Both the position numbers and the translations under genes were made by a program. 17,138 bases of DNA from DATJUF01 sp035524095 (GTDB lineage Bacteria; Desulfobacterota; Binatia; Binatales; Binataceae). Shown here piece after piece: positions 14,359-17,138 of this stretch. How positions within the stretch are numbered: position 1 is the first letter of the stretch; each line of letters opens with the position of its first letter. Location: assembly GCA_035524095.1 (NCBI GenBank), contig DATKPK010000225.1, forward strand, positions 1-17,138, given 5' to 3'. The notes beneath the pieces are model-generated. The model saw only the letters and a program-made list of their open reading frames with translations, did not search any database and was not told the origin of the DNA.

Positions 14359-14571
14359 ATGGTTGAAAAGACGATTGAACTGGTCGGGATTTCGTCCAAC
14401 TCGATAGAAGACGCCGTCCAACTGGCCTTAGCGCGGGCTGGCGTGACCATTTCGGGCATTCACCACGCCCATGTCGAGGATATTTCGGCGATTGTTGATA
14501 ACAACTCAGTTACCAAATGGAGGGTTGCACTAAAGGTATCCTTCCTGGTCAAAGATCAATTGCACGAATGA
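14359..14571 (+). CDS. Dodecin-family protein with altered flavin pocket
   Basis: This 70-residue protein has the dodecin plan: MVEKTIELVGISSNSIEDAV strand and helix, an ALARAG helix end, then two strands ending in VALKVSFLV. Dodecins form hollow 12-subunit shells that store flavin and, in bacteria, often also bind CoA. In typical dodecins a Trp near residue 36 stacks on the flavin and a Gln near 55 contacts it. Here those places hold His36 (GIHHAHVED) and Arg55 (TKWRVALKV). The fold is well supported but the usual flavin site is not. AGGAG at 14346-14350, 8 bases before the ATG, supports the start over the much longer open frame upstream. It is divergent from the ADP-forming synthetase. Confidence 0.85.
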   Translation: MVEKTIELVGISSNSIEDAVQLALARAGVTISGIHHAHVEDISAIVDNNSVTKWRVALKVSFLVKDQLHE

Positions 14572-14636
14572 CGCGTACCTTGTCTCGCCGGACTGCGTAA
14601 ACGAACCCACGCGGCCGGTAGACGGGGTCCCGGAGG

Positions 14637-14694
14637 GGAAGCGGCATGCACCGGATCGACCATCATGGCGATCACGGAGCCCTGTACCGCTTCC
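14637..14694 (+). promoter_or_regulatory. structured leader of the MBL-hydrolase gene
   Basis: GGAAGCGG (14637-14644) pairs with CCGCTTCC (14687-14694), 8 bp. Inside, 14654-14658 pair with 14669-14673 and 14660-14661 with 14667-14668 around an ATCAT loop. The left arm overlaps the ribosome-binding site of the short ORF at 14646, and the right arm ends shortly before the MBL gene's own AAAGG (14699-14703). This is a candidate leader control element, with only modest stem strength. Confidence 0.35.
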
Positions 14695-14699
14695 GTTGA
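14646..14699 (+). CDS. putative 17-residue His-rich leader peptide
   Basis: ATG at 14646 opens an 18-codon ORF (MHRIDHHGDHGALYRFR, stop TGA at 14697-14699). GGAGGGG at 14632-14638 is a good ribosome-binding site, 7-9 bases upstream. Four of the first ten residues are His. The ORF is in the same frame as the MBL-hydrolase gene, ending 12 bases before its ATG. A translated leader that couples or tunes expression is possible; a chance ORF is the main alternative. Confidence 0.35.
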   Translation: MHRIDHHGDHGALYRFR

Positions 14700-14711
14700 A
14701 AGGCCCTGCTT

Positions 14712-15701
14712 ATGTCAGCGAAAGTAGTTGAAGTTCATCCAGGTATCTACGAGATTTTCCTGCCGCTCCCGATGCGGCCCACTATTGTCAACGTCTGGTT
14801 GATCGATTGCCACGGCGCATGGGCGTTAGTCGATACCGGCATGAACACGCCGGAGAGTTTTGCCACTCTCGAAGACGCCTTTCGCCAAGTCGGCACCCGC
14901 CTCGAAGATCTGGACCTTCTTATCGGAACGCATCACCACGTCGATCATTTCGGCACCTCGGGACGCATCAAGAAAGTCAGCAACGCCACCACATTGCTGC
15001 ACCCATCCGAAGTCGAGCGCGTCAACCGGATGCTCACCCTCGGGCCGATTTCGATGCAGCCTGAAGCTCAAAAGTTCTTTAATCGCCACGGGTTTCCAAT
15101 AGAGAAATATCCAATCGAAGGGATGCGCCCGGCCTGGATGGGTAGCGATATGTACAATCCCCTGCCCAACCCGGACAAGTTCCTCACCGACGGTGACATT
15201 ATTTCGCTCGGCGATCGCAAAATCGAAATCATCTGGACGCCGGGACACGCGCCCGGTCACTGCGTCGTCTATCTACGCAAAGAGAAAGTGCTGATCGTTG
15301 GCGACCACATGCTTCCGAAGATTACACCGCATGTCGGCGTCTACCCGTCGGGCCCCGGCAACCCGCTCGGCGACTTTATCGACTCCCAGATGAAGGTACA
15401 GAACTTCGACGTCGAAATGGTCCTTCCTGCCCACGGTGGCATCTATAACGATCATCGCTACCGGGCCAACCAGCTCATCGAGCATCATCGCTACCGGGAG
15501 GCCGAAATGCTCGATCTCATCAGGCGCAAACCGTTATGCGCATTCGATATCGCAGCGCAAATCTTCGGTGACGAAGAACGGCCCATCTTCCATGTGATGG
15601 CCGCTACGTTCGAGACCCTCGCCCACCTGGAACTCGCCTGTGTCGAAGGACGCGCACGCCGGACGGAACGTGAAGACCGCACGGTTTACCAGGCAGCTTA
15701 G
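14712..15701 (+). CDS. Metallo-beta-lactamase fold hydrolase
   Basis: This 329-residue MBL-superfamily protein probably hydrolyses an ester, thioester or similar bond with a two-zinc centre. The zinc motif H-x-H-x-D-H is THHHVDHFG, with H74, H76, D78 and H79. The further ligands are H180 or H184 (TPGHAPGH), D199 (IVGDHML) and H242 (LPAHGG), so the metal site looks complete. DTGMNTP (41-47) is typical. Residues about 255-320 form a C-terminal helical domain like that of MBL proteins in the LACTB2 or flavin-independent hydrolase groups. AAAGG before the ATG at 14712 supports the start. A structured leader with a short His-rich ORF precedes it. There is no signal peptide. Proximity to acyl-CoA genes fits a thioesterase-type role, which is inference. 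Confidence 0.93.
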   Translation: MSAKVVEVHPGIYEIFLPLPMRPTIVNVWLIDCHGAWALVDTGMNTPESFATLEDAFRQVGTRLEDLDLLIGTHHHVDHFGTSGRIKKVSNATTLLHPSEVERVNRMLTLGPISMQPEAQKFFNRHGFPIEKYPIEGMRPAWMGSDMYNPLPNPDKFLTDGDIISLGDRKIEIIWTPGHAPGHCVVYLRKEKVLIVGDHMLPKITPHVGVYPSGPGNPLGDFIDSQMKVQNFDVEMVLPAHGGIYNDHRYRANQLIEHHRYREAEMLDLIRRKPLCAFDIAAQIFGDEERPIFHVMAATFETLAHLELACVEGRARRTEREDRTVYQAA

Positions 15702-15723
15702 ACGCTGAATTGCCGTTCATTCA

Positions 15724-15759
15724 CGCAATCGCCCGATGCTTGAGCAGCAGGCGATTGCG
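15724..15759 (+). terminator. hairpin after the MBL-hydrolase gene, possible terminator
   Basis: A perfect 10-bp stem (15724-15733 with 15750-15759) has a 16-base loop containing a further 4-bp pairing (15737-15740 with 15743-15746). It lies 23 bases past the stop at 15701. No U-run follows, so termination would need Rho or the weaker hairpin at 15865-15894. Confidence 0.5.
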
Positions 15760-15864
15760 CGCGTCCGCGTCCAAAACGTTGCTTCCACAGCCATCATCAA
15801 GCGGAAGACCGATGGATACCTGCCCGCGCCACTCGGAGATTACGGGATTGTTACGACGGTTCGG

Positions 15865-15894
15865 CGGGTGGGGTTTTGTCACCCCATTTACCCG
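15865..15894. terminator. second, bulged hairpin between convergent genes
   Basis: CGGGT (15865-15869) pairs with ACCCG (15890-15894), and GGGG (15870-15873) with CCCC (15882-15885), leaving an ATTT bulge (15886-15889). It lies between the MBL gene and the convergent minus-strand gene ending at 15950, a usual place for a terminator. The bulge and lack of U-tract make it weak. Confidence 0.3.
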
Positions 15895-15949
15895 TCCGAT
15901 CCGCCGGTCTAATGCTTAAAAGAAGGGCAGGATGCCTAAACGATGGCGT

Positions 15950-16399
15950 TCAAATCGCCTGTGACACCCGCTTGCTATGACGCGTTGGAGCGCTTATCCG
16001 GCCACTCCGTACCACTGGAGAGCGCCGTGCAAGCCTACGGGTTGATACTCCCGCCAACTGCTGATTACGCCATTCTTTGAGGCCCGAACGTAGGAAGCTG
16101 GGCTCGATCCCCAAGGTCTCGCAGACCGTCGCGAACGAGAACGGACCGTCGCCCTCCTCGCCGCAGAGCCATTGCTCGGCCTCGTTAAATAAGCGTTTTC
16201 TCGGGCCATTTTTGGCATCGGCGTTATTCTGAAAGCACCTTAGTGCGTCCTCCAACACCGCCATCATCAAGCGCTTGACCGGTGCCATCGCGCTGTCATC
16301 GCGCCTCGAATCATAATATTGCTCGGGCGTGAGGACGTCAGGAACGAAGATTGATCCAAGTACGCCGTTTTCCCATTCCATAGTATTCGAGTAGCTCAC
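15950..16399 (-). CDS. Conserved helical protein of unknown function
   Basis: This is a 149-residue protein without a named function. The core (about residues 40-112) contains KRLMMAVLEDALRCFQ, then KRLFNEAEQWLC, FSFATVCETLGIEPSFLR and LKEWRNQQLAG. I recall this order (RLM-AVLEDA, then FNEAEQW, then F-F-x-x-x-C-E-x-LGI-P-x-x-LR) from small uncharacterised proteins in Desulfobacterota, Nitrospirota and Acidobacteriota. The last part may be a helix-turn-helix, so DNA binding is possible. The C-terminal 33 residues are Arg/Ser-rich and diverge. The start is GTG at 16399, or ATG at codon 7 (16381); neither has a good ribosome-binding site. Confidence 0.75.
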   Translation of the reverse strand: MSYSNTMEWENGVLGSIFVPDVLTPEQYYDSRRDDSAMAPVKRLMMAVLEDALRCFQNNADAKNGPRKRLFNEAEQWLCGEEGDGPFSFATVCETLGIEPSFLRSGLKEWRNQQLAGVSTRRLARRSPVVRSGRISAPTRHSKRVSQAI

Positions 16400-16786
16400 T
16401 TTCTAAAGGTTGCGACCGCCAGCACCGCCACCGTGTGCGTCTCGGCGTCAGCTGCTGGGTTTACAAGCAACGACCGTGCCGCTGTGTTACGAGCCTAGTA
16501 AGTCGAGCGGTAAAATAGACTACTCAGACGCCAAAGTCCAGCTTTTTCCCCAGCCGTCCACTCGTTCAGCCTTTTCTGTCTCGCTTTCGTCAAAGCTTCT
16601 CACTCATTGAGCGAAAGCGCTTGACTACGATCGCCATTTTTTCGGCTAGCTATACCAATCTGAGACATGCCGAAATCTTGGCACCTGCTAACATGCCGAT
16701 GCTTGCCTGGCAGGATGACCGGCGTTTTAACTTTTGATGTGTTCTGATGAATCCCCTCTAGGGCCGGATTCTCGATTCGAGCGGTA
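16400..16786. other. 387-base gap without a recognisable gene
   Basis: No coding sequence with family features, tRNA or strong terminator is visible. It contains a 9-base direct repeat ACATGCCGA (16665-16673 and 16691-16699), a 7-bp inverted pair (16640-16646 with 16669-16675) and a small palindrome CTCGATTCGAG near 16771. TTGACT at 16621 and TATACC at 16651 are too far apart for a sigma70 promoter. Confidence 0.6.
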
Positions 16787-17138
16787 TTATTGCAAGGGCC
16801 CCGAGGTTCCGCCTGCACCCCCTCCGCCGGGGCCAAGCTTACGCTCTTCCAGTTTAAAGGTAAGCACATCAATAAGAGTGCTCGCCCGATTACTCAGCGC
16901 TTCCAGCAGCGTCTGCTTCTCGATTGGCGAAACGTCGAGGTGAAAGCAAATGTAATTGATTAGATCAATGCCGCGCAGTCCGCGCTGATCGACCAACGAA
17001 CGCCAGACGTCATTGGCCGATTCACCGAGGAAGCCGACCAGCAGCTCCCGCAAAGTCAGCATCTCAGCATCACTCAAGCCGCTATCCGCCTCCGCTGGCG
17101 GCATCCAAGTCACGCGGGCCTGACGAAACGAGCGTTCG
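16787..17138 (-). CDS. LON substrate-binding-domain protein, C-terminal part (cut by window edge)
   Basis: The frame is open from the window edge to a TAA at 16787-16789, so the gene continues beyond 17138. Residues reading R-S-F-R-Q-A-R-V-T-W, then GIDLINYICFHLDVSPIEKQ and TLLEALSNRASTLIDVL resemble the end of the LON substrate-binding domain. In that family a helical part closes with a short segment rich in LLE and a final helix of Leu/Glu. Such stand-alone LON proteins are thought to handle substrates for proteolysis but lack the ATPase and protease parts. The tail is glycine-rich (GPGGGGAGGTSG). A GTG at 17111-17113 is an internal codon rather than the start, because the family signal continues upstream of it. 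Confidence 0.75.
   Translation of the reverse strand, partial: ERSFRQARVTWMPPAEADSGLSDAEMLTLRELLVGFLGESANDVWRSLVDQRGLRGIDLINYICFHLDVSPIEKQTLLEALSNRASTLIDVLTFKLEERKLGPGGGGAGGTSGPLQ

Noticed and set aside
1..17138. CRISPR array, IS element or prophage remnant
   Set aside because: No regularly spaced repeats, no transposase or integrase motifs and no terminal repeats with target duplications were seen.

Overview
The window reads as chromosomal DNA from a GC-rich, Gram-negative bacterium. The EF-P loop type, the secreted beta-repeat protein and the set of acyl-CoA enzymes recall uncultured soil or aquifer lineages near Desulfobacterota, Binatota or Acidobacteriota. That placement is an impression from family resemblance, not a computed result. 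I see no integrase, transposase, phage gene, CRISPR array, rRNA or tRNA. Coding density is high, and GTG and TTG starts are common.

Layout. Positions 1-281 hold three inverted repeats downstream of a minus-strand efp gene (282-845). Upstream of efp lies a 600-residue secreted protein with three related beta-type modules (998-2800, minus). A divergent region then leads to a YgfZ/GcvT-like folate-binding protein (2954-3910) and a 47-residue desulforedoxin-like protein (4052-4195). Next, all on the plus strand, is an acyl-CoA gene block: YtcJ-type amidohydrolase (4285-5838), enoyl-CoA hydratase (5907-6674), AMP-forming acyl-CoA synthetase (6717-8267), a degenerate crotonase-fold protein (8344-9168) and a second desulforedoxin-like protein (9202-9321). 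A NodB-type deacetylase and a GlsB/YeaQ-type membrane protein follow. A minus-strand radical SAM protein (10461-11309) diverges from a small secreted protein (11390-11914). A bidirectional terminator separates that gene from a minus-strand fused ADP-forming acyl-CoA synthetase (12009-14141). Divergent from it are a dodecin-fold protein (14359-14571), a short His-rich leader ORF (14646-14699) and a metallo-beta-lactamase hydrolase (14712-15701). The right end holds a conserved helical protein of unknown function (15950-16399, minus) and the C-terminal part of a LON-domain protein cut by the window edge.

How the genes may work together. The central theme is acyl-CoA chemistry: two unrelated thioester-forming enzymes (AMP-forming and ADP-forming), two crotonase-fold proteins, an amidohydrolase that could release a carboxylic acid, and an MBL-fold hydrolase. 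The substrate cannot be read from the sequence. Two paralogous desulforedoxin-like mini-proteins bracket the plus-strand block, which suggests a link to iron or redox chemistry. Several starts in the block carry unusual RNA-level structure: a G-quadruplex motif just upstream of the amidohydrolase, a hairpin covering the ribosome-binding site and start codon of the hydratase, and a structured leader ORF before the MBL gene. I found no single obvious new defence or mobile system. The most unusual points are these structures, the altered dodecin pocket, the radical SAM cysteine spacing and the EF-P tip.
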